The notes beneath the pieces are model-generated. The model searched no databases. It was given only the letters and a program-made list of their open reading frames with translations, and had not been told where the DNA came from. A DNA stretch of 64,000 bases from NCBI GenBank assembly GCA_964016885.1, contig OZ024742.1, positions 13,287,311-13,351,310 of the forward strand, read 5' to 3'. Below, piece by piece: positions 1 to 8,921 of this stretch. Position numbers and translations under genes: made by a program. This DNA is from Eledone cirrhosa (Eukaryota; Mollusca; Cephalopoda; Octopoda; Eledonidae). Position 1 is the stretch's first letter. Each line of letters opens with the position of its first letter.

Positions 1-53
1 AAGTAACAGCCGTACTAAGAGTGAGAAATGAAATTTCGTTTCATTTTTTCCGT

Positions 54-312
54 TTATATATATACTATTATATATATATATTATATATATATATATATAC
101 TATTATATATATTATATATATATATATACTATCATATATACTATTATATATGTACCATTATATATGTATATATACTATTATATATTATATATGTATACAT
201 ACTATTATATATTATTTTATGTATATATACTATTATATATTATTTGTCTGTAAATGTACTATTATATATTATATATTATATATATACTATTATATATATA
301 CTATTATATATA

Positions 313-360
<48 letters not shown>
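54..360. repeat. TA-rich compound microsatellite
   Basis: Nearly pure T/A sequence in which runs of TATATA are punctuated by ACTATTATATA every 12-40 bases. The periodic ACTATT interruption suggests an old dinucleotide tract re-amplified as a longer unit. Apparent reading frames of Ile/Tyr here are by-products of the TA repeat. It abuts the CCGGCGTTGC-type repeat that begins at about 370. Confidence 0.9.
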
Positions 361-363
<3 letters not shown>

Positions 364-369
364 ATATAT

Positions 370-1140
370 ACTACTAGCAGTGGTACCCGGCGTTGCACGG
401 GATAAGGTATTTTGGAACGCGGGCCGCCAACAGACCAAATCGTGGAAAAACTGCGTGCCTGGACAATATGTAAAGAAAATAAACCGAATACTCTGATGGC
501 TGGATAATCTTTAAGATTTTACTCGATGAAGTAGGAAAGATGCAGGTTTTCACCTAATCCTAGGGGATCAAGAAAATGAATTTTTTTTATGTGCATAATA
601 TGCCTTGAAATTTCGGGAAAATCGGCTAGACATAACGCCTCCAAAAAGCCCTAAGAAGCTGAAAAAATGAAGTTTTTCACCTAATGCGGGCCCTAGGGGG
701 ATCAACAAGTTGAATTTTTTTATGTGCATAACATTCCCTGAAACATAAGTAATACACACGTAAAGTTTTAAAAAGTCGGTTCGGTACTTCTCGAGTTTTA
801 GGTATTCAAACTCACAGACACACAGACACACACACACACAGACAGACATCCTCAGGGAAGTGACGTAATGCAGACAGTCAGACATACAGACAGATATTAT
901 AAGGGCACGACGTTATATGTATGGATGTATCTAAAAGGAGAAAGACTAAGAATTATAGAGAGAGATCGCTAAATCGGCTAATGCGGTCCCTAGGGCATTG
1001 ATAATTTGAAATTCTTTTTGCTCAGAACACTCCCTGAAACATAAGTATTACATGTATAAAGTTTGAAAACAGTCGGTTAGGTGTTTCTCGGGTTTTAGGG
1101 ATTCAAACTCACACACACACAGACAGATATCCTCAGTTTT
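370..1140 (+). repeat. Interspersed repeat starting with CCGGCGTTGC motif, with degenerate internal copies
   Basis: The stretch starts just after the TA tract with GTACCCGGCGTTGCACGGG. An inverted relative of this motif lies at about 13,212-13,222, also beside a TA/TG tract. Inside are three degraded relatives of one block: about 545-625, 677-840 and 965-1130. Each carries a version of 'cctagggg.atcaa', then 'aattttttt.tgtgcata', then 'ccctgaaacataagta', and copies two and three continue to 'gattcaaactcacac'. Copies two and three end in CA-rich microsatellite. I do not recognise an encoded protein; a minus-strand frame over 568-885 has no domain signature. The family is unknown to me, though a CCGGCGTTGC start beside a TA tract is a common look for invertebrate interspersed repeats (inference). 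Confidence 0.55.
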
Positions 1141-1176
1141 ATATATATAGATTATATATATTCATATATATATACA

Positions 1177-1240
<64 letters not shown>

Positions 1241-1242
1241 TA
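1141..1242. repeat. TA/CA microsatellite
   Basis: A run of about 50 bases of pure TA at 1180-1230 flanked by TATATACATG variants and ending in a short CACACACA tract. Simple-sequence DNA with no other content. Confidence 0.9.
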
Positions 1243-1303
1243 TATACTTTCACAAACACCCACTAACATATATGTCTATATAGTGCTACATACCCTATCA
1301 GGT

Positions 1304-1535
1304 TATATGTGCGTTTGTGTGAGTGTATGTGTCAACGTCAATGTGTGTTTGTGTGCGTGTATGTGTCAACGTGTGTGTGTTCGTGTGAGTGTATGTATCA
1401 ACGTGTGTGTGTTTGTGTGAGTGTATGTGTCAATGTCAATGTGTGTTTGTGTGAGTGTAAGTGTCAACATGTGCGTGTTTGTGTCAACATGTTTGTCTTT
1501 GTGTCAAGTCTCTATATATATGTGTGTGTTTACTT
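1304..1535 (+). repeat. TG-rich minisatellite
   Basis: Imperfect tandem copies of a unit of about 36-42 bases built on 'gtgtttgtgtgagtgtatgtg' followed by 'tcaacgt' or 'tcaatgt'. At least five copies are visible, separated by the recurring tcaac/tcaat marker. The open frame across it is a by-product of the TG repeat. Confidence 0.75.
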
Positions 1536-1705
1536 TTACCATTAGTTAATTACTACAAGTAGACAATGTTTCGGCTTTTAATTACGGTTTAATTGTAATT
1601 GACATTCTTCTTAATGGGCTGTTATTGTTTGTTTGACTTGATGCCTGCCAGAAATGTACTCACAAATAGAAACACACCCAGCCACACGTTTATTTACAGC
1701 AGGTT

Positions 1706-1710
<5 letters not shown>

Positions 1711-1750
<40 letters not shown>
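1711..1750. repeat. TA dinucleotide microsatellite
   Basis: About 40 bases of pure TA repeat. It lies about 60 bases outside the left inverted repeat of the Penelope-like element. Confidence 0.9.
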
Positions 1751-1751
<1 letters not shown>

Positions 1752-1806
1752 CGTTTCTGAATTTGTTTAGCAAGATTCTTTATCTGAAATCGTGTGTTGA
1801 AACCGA

Positions 1807-1936
1807 TATTGTTATACTTTGGGAGGGTCATGTTGCCAATAAGAAACACATGCACCAGTTGCTTTCACTTCAATTTATTATAATAAATTTATAATAAATT
1901 TATAAATTTATAAATTTCTGGTTGGTTGGTTGGTTC
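1807..1936 (+). repeat. Left inverted terminal repeat of the Penelope-like element
   Basis: Pairs with 3501-3630 in inverse orientation over about 130 bases with only a few mismatches (for example TATTGTTATACTTTGGGAGG against TATTGTTAAACTTTGGGAGG read on the other strand). The inner portion is a 'ttataaattta' repeat followed by (GGTT)n. The two copies enclose the coding part of the element. Confidence 0.85.
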
Positions 1937-2206
1937 CACAACCAGATAGTTGTTTATATATTGTCATAGTTCTTTCGTCACACACTCTGTGACCTCTTCA
2001 GTGACTGGGGATTCCTTTCTTTGTTTCTGTGCCTCTCCTTTATTCTGTCCTACGCCATTTTGTTTCTGTGTGTGTGTTGTGTGCTCAGTCTGCGCATGCG
2101 CCACATCCGGGTGTCTGTGTGTGTTTATGTTCATTTATTTATTTGTTTATTTACATGTTACTGGTTGGTTGTTTGTTCTATGTGTGTGTGTGTTTTCATT
2201 TTGTCC

Positions 2207-3097
2207 TTAATTGTAAGTTGTGATGTTGCTGTTCCACTCATATTTTCTATTTAATTTTGGTTGTAATTCTTTTATGTGTATTGCCTCTGTAATTTGTCTA
2301 AACATTGCGTCTTTTCTGTGTGTAGATTCTATTTTTATTTCTATGTTCTCTAATTTACCCTTGTGTTCTATCTTAGCATGTTGGTAGAGTACAGATGATT
2401 CTTTACTATCTTGAAGGTCTCGCCAGTGTTCATTTATCCGTTCCCCTACACTACGAGCTGTCTCACCTATGTACACTATATTTTTGTCTCTACATTGTCC
2501 TTCGGTACATCTTATGCTATACACTACATTTCTAGTTTTACAGTTAATATGGGGGCTTATTTTACAGGTTATACATTTCTTATCTATACATGAGGGTCTT
2601 TGAAAAGGATATGTTTTGCTAATGAGTGTTTTTACGGAGGTACCTGGTCTTTCTACTATCTTAATATTGAGTTTATGTTTATTTAGGGCCCTTCTAAATT
2701 TGTAAGCTAATTCTCCTCTAGGGGTTGTATCGATGAACATTACACTCTGGTATTTATTGCTATCATACCATGAGTTTATTCTATTAGTCTTGTTCCTAGT
2801 TCTTTCTATTCTATTCCAAAATTTGCTCCTATACAAGGGGCAGGTCCCATTTATGTCATTATTTACCATTTTTTCCCATTTGGTTCTGGCTCCTCTATAC
2901 ACTCTGATTTTATCTCTCTGGTTGTAGCCAGAGAACTGCATACGGTGGATGAAGTGTTGTATGTGTCTCTCTAGTTCTTCGGGGTTGCACATGCGGGACA
3001 CGTTTCTCATCACCCGTACCAAATCCGCAATCAGTATGTTGATTTTGGTATGGTCCGAAACGGCCGAGTTTCGGTGGATCAGATGTTTGGAAGTCAT
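2207..3097 (-). CDS. Penelope-like element: C-terminal RT/linker region and GIY-YIG endonuclease domain
   Basis: A 296-codon open frame on the minus strand ending at a stop. Residues 1-165 are a basic segment matching the thumb/linker portion of Penelope-like proteins. Residues 170-186 hold a cysteine/histidine cluster (C170, C175, C178, H183, C186) typical of the zinc-binding linker before the nuclease. Residues 191-195 read VVYSI and 209-213 YIGET, the two strands that name the GIY-YIG fold; R220 and E223/H224 follow, and E271 is placed as the metal-binding glutamate. In this family the nuclease nicks target DNA to prime reverse transcription in the nucleus. The stated start (MTSKHLIHRN) is only the first Met after a frame break; homologous sequence continues upstream in another frame. 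The domain itself looks undamaged. Confidence 0.82.
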   Translation of the reverse strand: MTSKHLIHRNSAVSDHTKINILIADLVRVMRNVSRMCNPEELERHIQHFIHRMQFSGYNQRDKIRVYRGARTKWEKMVNNDINGTCPLYRSKFWNRIERTRNKTNRINSWYDSNKYQSVMFIDTTPRGELAYKFRRALNKHKLNIKIVERPGTSVKTLISKTYPFQRPSCIDKKCITCKISPHINCKTRNVVYSIRCTEGQCRDKNIVYIGETARSVGERINEHWRDLQDSKESSVLYQHAKIEHKGKLENIEIKIESTHRKDAMFRQITEAIHIKELQPKLNRKYEWNSNITTYN

Positions 3098-3109
3098 GGG
3101 TTTGGCATA

Positions 3110-3515
3110 ATGGGAATGGAGGATTTGTTTTTTTGTTATTAATGGTATCTAACCAGAGCTCTGCGTCTAGTACAGGTAATCGATGGTTGGGGTGTTTACT
3201 TGGGTAGTCTATAGTAACTCTAATACTCTGGTGGATGGAGTTAGCTATTTGCTGGATGCTTTCCATTGTGTTTTTCTCTAGTTCCTGACTGTTCTCTAGT
3301 GGGGGTGTCTTAACTACGATGTTTATATCATCAACGTAGCGGGAGTACATTATCAGGTTTAAGGGGTCTTCTAATTGTTCTTTAAGTTTAAGTTTAAGTC
3401 TACTGTCCCACCATACCATGAATAAGTTAGCTATGTCGCCTGCAATGCTAACACCAATGGCTGCTCCTTCCTCTTGGGCATATGTTTTTCCATTAAATTT
3501 GAACCAACCAGCCAA
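3110..3515 (-). pseudogene. Penelope-like element: truncated reverse transcriptase fragment, frameshifted
   Basis: A minus-strand frame beginning inside the inverted repeat. The apparent first codon is TTG and is probably not a true start. Residues 5-33 match RT motif B of Penelope-like elements (FKFNGKTYAQEEG, then ANLFM). Residues 60-63 are YVDD, the catalytic motif C. Residues 113-121 (LPVLDAELW) fit the segment that follows in the family. After about residue 128 the frame stops making sense and the homologous text continues in the frame of 2207-3097, so one base has been gained or lost. The shift falls at or near a 7-base homopolymer (T run at 3128-3134 on the plus strand). The first half of the RT, including motif A with its catalytic Asp, is missing, so no active polymerase can be made from this copy. 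Confidence 0.8.
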
Positions 3516-3630
3516 CCAGAAATTTATAAATTTATAAATTTATTATAAATTTATTATAATAAATTGAAGTGAAAGCAACTGGTGCGTGTGTTTCTTATTG
3601 GCAACATGACCCTCCCAAAGTTTAACAATA
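3501..3630 (-). repeat. Right inverted terminal repeat of the Penelope-like element
   Basis: Reverse-complement partner of 1807-1936. Its inner end overlaps the beginning of the surviving reverse-transcriptase frame, so the element appears to join the terminal repeat directly to the middle of the RT gene, as expected for a 5'-truncated copy. Confidence 0.85.
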
Positions 3631-3737
3631 TATATATATATATAAGTAGAAGTGGTATTTAATTTGTTGGAAGTCCGACAAACATAAATGTTTATAACTG
3701 ATTTAGAGTACTCAACATTTAACTGGAATAAATATTC

Positions 3738-3985
3738 AATGATATTAAATAAATGGAAACTATATTTATAAAACCATATTTATTTTATTATATATATTTC
3801 AAGGGCAACCAAAGTGAATTTCCAAGCGATAAGGTATGATTTTCATGGGTATGTCTCTATTTATAAAACAAACTTTGTATTTTATCTGATGAAAGCGTAC
3901 CAATGTTGTCTTGGTTGCCCTTGAAATATATATAATAAAATAAATATGGTTTTATAAATATAGTTTCCATTTATTTAATATCATT
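3738..3985. repeat. Foldback element with perfect 75-bp inverted repeats
   Basis: Bases 3738-3812 are the exact reverse complement of 3911-3985; I compared all 75 positions and saw no mismatch. The 98-base loop (3813-3910) is A/T-rich with no open frame of note. Total 248 bp, the size of a small MITE or foldback element, and it would give a long hairpin RNA if transcribed. The right end runs into a TA microsatellite. I could not identify a transposase family or a clear target duplication. Confidence 0.85.
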
Positions 3986-4510
<525 letters not shown>

Positions 4511-4614
4511 CTAGTTTATATGTATGTAAACTTTTAAATTTTATATACTCCCGTAAGGTTGAGTAAAACTTTAGGCAGTATTCGGCTGCGCTTTCTAGCA
4601 ACCAGCCCACTCGC

Positions 4615-4700
4615 CGACAGGCACCAATCACAAGCTTTCTGACTTGACCACTGACCACGTGACAATTCTTAGCCATTTTGAATTCGTTTCTGGCGGGGAT
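4615..4700. promoter_or_regulatory. Possible promoter-like motif cluster (CCAAT, CACGTG, GCCATTTTG)
   Basis: Within 60 bases lie a CCAAT box (4624-4628), a palindromic CACGTG E-box (4656-4661) and GCCATTTTG (4672-4680, reverse of CAAAATGGC, a YY1-type motif often found near starts of housekeeping genes). The local sequence has higher G+C and more CpG than its surroundings. No gene model is attached: the minus-strand frame beginning at 4703 runs into a TA microsatellite after about 70 codons. Motif co-occurrence only; it could equally be a piece of a repeat. Confidence 0.25.
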
Positions 4701-4719
4701 CATTTAAGAAAAATCTTTG

Positions 4720-5080
4720 TCCAATTGAGTTTATCTCCTGATGATTTCCAAACTCGTTGATTTATCCAAGATCGGATATATCCAAAAAGAGAATGAAATC
4801 CCCGGGGGTAGAGATAGATTTTGATGATTTTGGCATGTTTATGTATGGTTAGCTTTATGTCTAGTCAATTTCTACAGGCTATCAGAAATACTGGGTAAAT
4901 TTTCTGTGGCTGTGAATCGTGGATAAAAAGCTATCATTTATTTATCTATTATTTCTTCATAAGTATATTTAAACTTATAGCCTCGTTTAAATGATTTTTT
5001 GTATGGTTGATTAAGCTGATTGGGAGAAGAAATACTGTATATATATTTTATCTAATGATTCTATGGACTTATTTTATATA
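4720..5080. other. Unannotated A/T-rich stretch
   Basis: No open frame, RNA, or repeat that I can support. It ends in the second copy of the 'ctaatgattctatg' segment (about 5052-5066). Confidence 0.5.
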
Positions 5081-5180
5081 TATATATATATATAGATAGA
5101 TAGATAGATAGATAGATATAGATAGATATAGATATATTCATAAATTTACAAATGTATATATATATATATATACATGTGTG
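5081..5180. repeat. TA and GATA microsatellites
   Basis: A TA tract, then eight or so GATA units (about 5091-5130) with GATATA interruptions, then another TA tract and a short TG run. Simple-sequence DNA. Confidence 0.9.
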
Positions 5181-5378
5181 TGTGTCTATGTGAGTGTGAT
5201 TATGTGCATGCTTATATTTGTGTTTGTCTCACTGTATTTGACTCTCTGTGTCTGTAGAACGTTTGTCAGAACAATAATATCAACTTAAATAAAGAACTCA
5301 ATGCTTAGTAGGTTCTGAATAGATTATAATGTATATATTACAACTGAAGATGTTCACAGTTACTTCTGTTTTTGTCAG

Positions 5379-5708
5379 AGTGGATACACGGCCAAGAATT
5401 TGTCAGCGACAGTACATATCTGAGAGATGATCATTAAGATGAAGATCGGTGAAAAAGACCAAGAATTATTTCGCACCAGGACAATTGTTGCTATGTCGGT
5501 GAAGACAGAGTTGACTTCTTCAAACAACTCTCAGACAGTCTCTGCTAAGTACGAAGAAAATGTAACCATATTGGGTCACCTCAACAGCAGTGAGGGAGGA
5601 GAAAGAGAGGCCTCCTGGACACCTCCCCTTGTCCTCTACAGTGACACCAACAGCAGGGTAGGGAGAAAGATAAACCCTTCTAGAGCGGTGAATTGGCTGA
5701 ATCGGTAG
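5379..5708 (+). CDS. Weak exon candidate, unidentified
   Basis: A good splice-acceptor context (TTCTGTTTTTGTCAG, ending at 5378) is followed by a region whose frame is open from ATG 5427 for 93 codons. Residues are mixed and not repeat-like (for example REASWTPPLVLYSD). A possible donor, CAGCAGGGTAGGG, lies at about 5652-5664. Against it: an in-frame TGA at 5421 separates acceptor and ATG, and the last nine residues and the stop come from a SINE head starting at 5683. I recognise no domain. It may be a 5' coding exon, an untranslated exon, or chance. Confidence 0.2.
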
Positions 5709-5760
5709 AGCACCGGACAAAATGTTGCGTAGTATTTGGTTACGGTTCTTTAAGGTCAAA
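5683..5760 (+). mobile_element. tRNA-derived SINE head, truncated
   Basis: Begins GAGCGGTGAATTGGCTGAAT and continues through 'cggtagagcaccgg' (A-box-like) to 'ttacggttctttaaggtc', matching the head of the SINE copies at 8706 and 9002. It loses similarity where the B-box should be. A related SINE body resumes at about 6113, beyond an unrelated nested SINE, so the two pieces may have been one interrupted copy or two partial ones. Confidence 0.7.
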
Positions 5761-5811
5761 GTTCATATTAATGGTTTTGTTCCTAAATTAGAAACCCTGT
5801 CAGATCTAAAG

Positions 5812-6061
5812 AAGAAGAGGAGACAGCTCACACCTATGCATGTTTAGCTGGCCTCCTCCAAGGTATATCTCGTTGGAGGTGTCTTGTGTGATTTAATTAT
5901 AGGGACCCCTCATCTCATTTCTACAGCTGAGTAAACTGGAGCAACGTGAAATAAAGTGTCTTGCTCAAGGAAACAACACATCACCCGGTCCGAGAATTGA
6001 ACTCATAACCTTTCGATTGCAAGCCCAATGCTCTAACCACTAAGCCATGCGCCTTCACTAA
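5812..6061 (-). mobile_element. tRNA-derived SINE of a second family, flanked by a 10-bp target duplication
   Basis: On the minus strand it reads a tRNA-like head with A-box (ATGGCTTAGTGGTTAGAG, 6031-6049) and B-box (GGTTATGAGTTCAATTCTC, 5992-6010). A conserved-looking central part, 'cttgagcaagacactttatttcacgttgctcc', follows (given here only as a landmark at about 5940-5972), then a pyrimidine-rich (CTT)n tail. The direct repeat AGATCTAAAG occurs at 5802-5811 and 6062-6071, immediately outside the element, and fits a target-site duplication. This layout is compatible with the Ceph-SINE class of coleoid cephalopods (established class; assignment here is inference). Transcription would be by RNA polymerase III from the internal boxes. 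Confidence 0.75.
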
Positions 6062-6112
6062 AGATCTAAAGGCCAATAAAGAAACCATCATTATTTCCAA
6101 AGACATTTACAT

Positions 6113-6205
6113 TTTGAGTTCAAATCCCGCCGAAATTAATTTTGTCTTTCATCTTTCTGAGGTCGATAAAATAAAATACCAGTGATGTAATCGGCTCCCC
6201 ACCCC
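6113..6205 (+). mobile_element. SINE body fragment (B-box onward)
   Basis: Starts at 'tgagttcaaatcccgccg', the B-box of the main SINE family in this window, and continues with 'tctttcatctttctgaggtcgata' and 'aaataccagtgatgtaatcggc'. It is diverged relative to the copy at 8706. It may be the rest of the copy whose head lies at 5683-5760. Confidence 0.7.
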
Positions 6206-6801
6206 TCGAAAAAAATTGGTTTTCTACTTGAGGAAAGAGTCGTTATGTAATGTATTTCTATTTCAGATTCGATTGAGTTATGTTCTAGAAGATTCCTGGA
6301 AAATCTTTTAATTATTACCATTATTGGGTCTTCAAAATTTTGCTCATAAAATCTAAGATTTTTTTTTCTTAGAATTGAAATATTTGATTTAGTTTTTTGG
6401 GTTTGTTTTTTCAACTATTTTAATGGAAATCGTCTGGTAGATACCATACGAGTCTCATAAATGCCAATCTTCCAAGCAAAGCTGTTCTTATAACATACTT
6501 CCTTCGTTGACAGTCTAGTATCTTAAATCTTACTATCTATACCAATGCTGAAATGAATTGTTAGAATATTATGTTCTTATAAGAGGAAAGCTATGACTAC
6601 TGTATTTTATTATGTCTGATGTACAAAACTTTGGTCATCTCTATTTATTCACACAACTATTCTATGATTTATTTTCTCCAATACCAATGTATTTATAGAA
6701 TTCATAGCTTGGAACAAGGAACATACAGAAGTCATTGATATGGCTGTTTATGGTTGGTGAAACAATTTTGGGACGTTTTTACCGAGTTTCTTAGAAAAGA
6801 C
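6206..6801. other. Unannotated A/T-rich stretch
   Basis: No supportable gene or repeat. The minus-strand frame at 6136-6414 overlaps the SINE fragment and has no recognisable domain. Confidence 0.5.
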
Positions 6802-7122
6802 AGTGTGTGTGTATCTGTATGTCTGTTTATCTGTGTCAATGAGCGTGTGTGAGTGTATTTGTGTCTGTGTGTATATGTGTTTATGTCAATGAGCATGTGT
6901 GTGTGTGTGTCAACGAGCATGTGTGTGCGTGTGTGTCAATGAGCGTGTGTGTGTGTGTGTGCGTGCGTTTATATGCATGCCAATGAGCATATGTGTATGT
7001 GTGTGTTTATCTGCGTGTCAATGAGCATGTGTGTGTGTGTGCGTTTATCTGCGTGTCAATGAGGATGTGTATGTGTGTGTGTGTGTGTGTGTGTCAATGA
7101 GCATGTGTGTGTGTGTGTGAAC
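6802..7122 (+). repeat. TG-rich minisatellite with CAATGAGC marker
   Basis: About eight imperfect copies in which TG runs of varying length alternate with 'tgtcaatgagcatgtgtg' or 'tgtcaatgagcgtgtgtg'. Spacing between markers varies from about 30 to 65 bases, so both the TG run and the whole unit have expanded and contracted. Confidence 0.8.
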
Positions 7123-7786
7123 GAAAGTACGTGGTTGGCTGTGTGCCTGAAGATATGTATTTATGTGAGAATGTATATGAATATATGTGTATATATATAT
7201 ATCATCCTTTTGCTATATATATATATATCCATGTAAACATGTAACATTAACACATCATGTAGCCAAACATTTATTCAAAACCAATTCTTTCTACAACTAT
7301 TATTGGTACTTGTCTCCATCTGATGCTTCTTTCTGTTGGAATACATGGTAGAAATGGTAAATATTGAAAGATATATACACCATAAGTTTGTGTTTAAATA
7401 AAATATTATAGTGTGTGAAATAAACTCTAGCTTGTCCTCAATAATCTTCTTATAAAACAAGTATCCATTACTACAACATACATTGCTATGAAGCTAGAAA
7501 TATTCTGATCTATTTTGACAAGTTTCCTGTTTTTCATTCTCTCTTTTTTTTGGAGGGGGGGGGTCTTCACTTCAAATTAAATCATTCTGTGGTAATATTC
7601 AATATGTTTTGGCTATATCCATATTTCTAGGATTTTATTTTTTTATTTATTTTCCTATTTTATTTTATTAATTTTTTTTATTTAAGTTTATTTCATTTAT
7701 ATATATGTGTCTGTGTGTGTGTATGTATGTATATATATATATATATAATATTTTGGTTGGTTGATCATATTAACTAGTTAATAGTT

Positions 7787-7828
<42 letters not shown>

Positions 7829-8150
7829 TCAGTTCTCAGATTTAAAAACACTTTGTGACGGCAAGATATTAAATTTGCTATTCTTACTCACGATACGTTG
7901 GCGCATGTTTTGTTGTTGCTGTTGTTTTTCACCTGAACGTACAGTCGATTTTAACATAAAATCTATACGACTTTACTACATAATGTAATAAAATATATGT
8001 TGTTTTAATATATTTTAACAATAACTTACATGATTCTTTTTTACAATGTCAATGTCTGTACATTCTAAAACAGAACAAGATAACTCAGTAGATTTAATTT
8101 CAGTTAATAATATTGTCATTTATAACCTTCATATTGGTTAATAAGAAAGT
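7123..8150. other. Unannotated A/T-rich stretch with short TA tracts
   Basis: Contains TA runs near 7190, 7215, 7730 and 7795-7826, a T8-GGA-G9 block at about 7545-7563 and scattered AATAAA/AATAAAC strings on both strands. I see no supportable gene; the 61-codon minus-strand frame at 7275-7460 has no domain signature. Confidence 0.5.
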
Positions 8151-8270
8151 ATGTGGTGAATTGGATAGAAGGCTTCGTGGTATTTGGTTCTGGCTCTCTG
8201 TGTTCTGAATTCAGCTCCTGCTTAGGTCAACTTTGTTTTTCATCCTTGATAAAAAGTGTCTATCTAGTCG
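8151..8270 (+). mobile_element. Degenerate SINE copy
   Basis: Starts ATGTGGTGAATTGGATAG and follows the main SINE consensus through 'cgtggtatttgg', 'ctgaattcagct' (a decayed B-box) and 'aggtcaactttg...ttcatcc.tgataaaa'. It carries many substitutions and small gaps, so it is older than the copies at 8706 and 9002. It lies directly upstream of the pyrimidine tract of the candidate exon at 8336. Confidence 0.6.
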
Positions 8271-8335
8271 GTACTGCGGTCGCTTCTTCTTCTATATCTC
8301 TTTCTCACTTCCTCTCTCACTCTTTCCTTCTCTAG

Positions 8336-8469
8336 AAGAAATTGGCTGTGTTCAGACCTGGAGAGAAAATGGATTCCACCAGGTTTATAATCCCCAAGAT
8401 ATGTTGTATGTCACAACGGCGCCCCTACGACCCTATCAGCAGTTACAGGTTCATCAAACAAAAGAGAAA
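8336..8469 (+). CDS. Candidate internal coding exon, unidentified protein
   Basis: A 45-base pyrimidine-rich tract (8287-8333) leads to TCTCTAG (AG at 8334-8335), an excellent splice acceptor. The frame then stays open for 44 full codons of varied composition (for example WRENGFHQVYNPQDMLYV, then TTAPLRPYQQLQV) to a strong donor, GAGAAA|GTAAGA, with GT at 8470-8471. The exon would be 134 nt, entering with two bases of a split codon and leaving on a codon boundary. Neither flank is a simple repeat, and the encoded text is not repeat-like, unlike every other long frame here. I do not recognise the protein. Read-through past the donor gives a stop within ten codons. No neighbouring exon was found, so the rest of any gene would lie far away or outside the window. 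Confidence 0.4.
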
Positions 8470-8705
8470 GTAAGACCTGTAATTTTGGAAAGATGATAAC
8501 ATTCCTGACTTAGAGATATCGAATATTTTCCACGTGTGCAATTAGAGCAGGTGTGCAGTGATTTGAATAGAGTTGCATGATTGAAAAGAAATAAAGAAGT
8601 GAAGAGATTAGTTCGGAACTAGGGACATGAGACACGGGATGGGTGCTGAATGAAGCAGTCAGTGCTTCATTGGATGTCTTATGTTTGTATCATTAAACGA
8701 CAAGA

Positions 8706-8921
8706 GGGCGGTGGATTGGCAGTATCGGTAGAGCGTCGGACACCATGCTTTGCAGCATAGAGTTACGGCTCCTTACGGTCTGTGTTCAAATCCCGCCGAG
8801 GTTAACTTTGCCATTCATCCTTACGGGTTCGATAAAATAAAGCACCAGTAACGTACTGGGGTCGATTTAATCGACTTTCTCCTCCCCCCAAATTACTGGT
8901 CGTGTGCCTATAATAGAAATC
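8706..8921 (+). mobile_element. Full-length tRNA-derived SINE with 17-bp target duplication
   Basis: Best-preserved SINE in the window. The tRNA-like head (GGCGGTGGATTGGCAGTATC) holds the A-box region at about 8711-8732 and the B-box GTTCAAATC at 8784-8792. The body has 'ccattcatccttacggg', 'tcgataaaataaagcaccag' and 'actggggtcgatttaatcga', ending in 'cctataatagaaatc'. The 17-base direct repeat ATCATTAAACGACAAGA at 8689-8705 and 8922-8938 brackets it exactly, proving retroposition. The head and body agree with the coleoid cephalopod SINEs described from octopus and squid (established knowledge, matched from memory). Confidence 0.9.

Larger units (their letters stand above)
1807..3630 (-). mobile_element. 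Penelope-like retroelement, truncated, with inverted terminal repeats
   Basis: A 1.8-kb element read on the minus strand. In order from 3630 down to 1807 it contains an inverted terminal repeat, the second half of a reverse transcriptase with a YVDD active-site motif, a linker with a Cys/His cluster, a GIY-YIG endonuclease, an A/T-rich 3' region, and the second inverted repeat. RT followed by a C-terminal GIY-YIG nuclease is diagnostic of endonuclease-bearing Penelope-like elements (established family knowledge). Such elements are often 5'-truncated and carry terminal repeats in direct or inverted orientation. Here the RT lacks its first half: finger motifs and the first catalytic Asp are absent. 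The coding frame is also broken once. The copy is therefore a non-autonomous relic. TA-rich sequence lies close to both ends; no clear target-site duplication was found. Confidence 0.85.

Noticed and set aside
21..496. Ile/Tyr-rich plus-strand frames
   Set aside because: By-products of TA microsatellite.
568..885. 105-codon minus-strand frame
   Set aside because: It runs through the degenerate repeat and its CA microsatellite; the related copy at 965-1130 does not preserve the frame.
3501..3630. Classical DNA-transposon terminal inverted repeats
   Set aside because: Enclosed coding sequence is RT plus GIY-YIG, not a transposase, so the repeats belong to a Penelope-like element.
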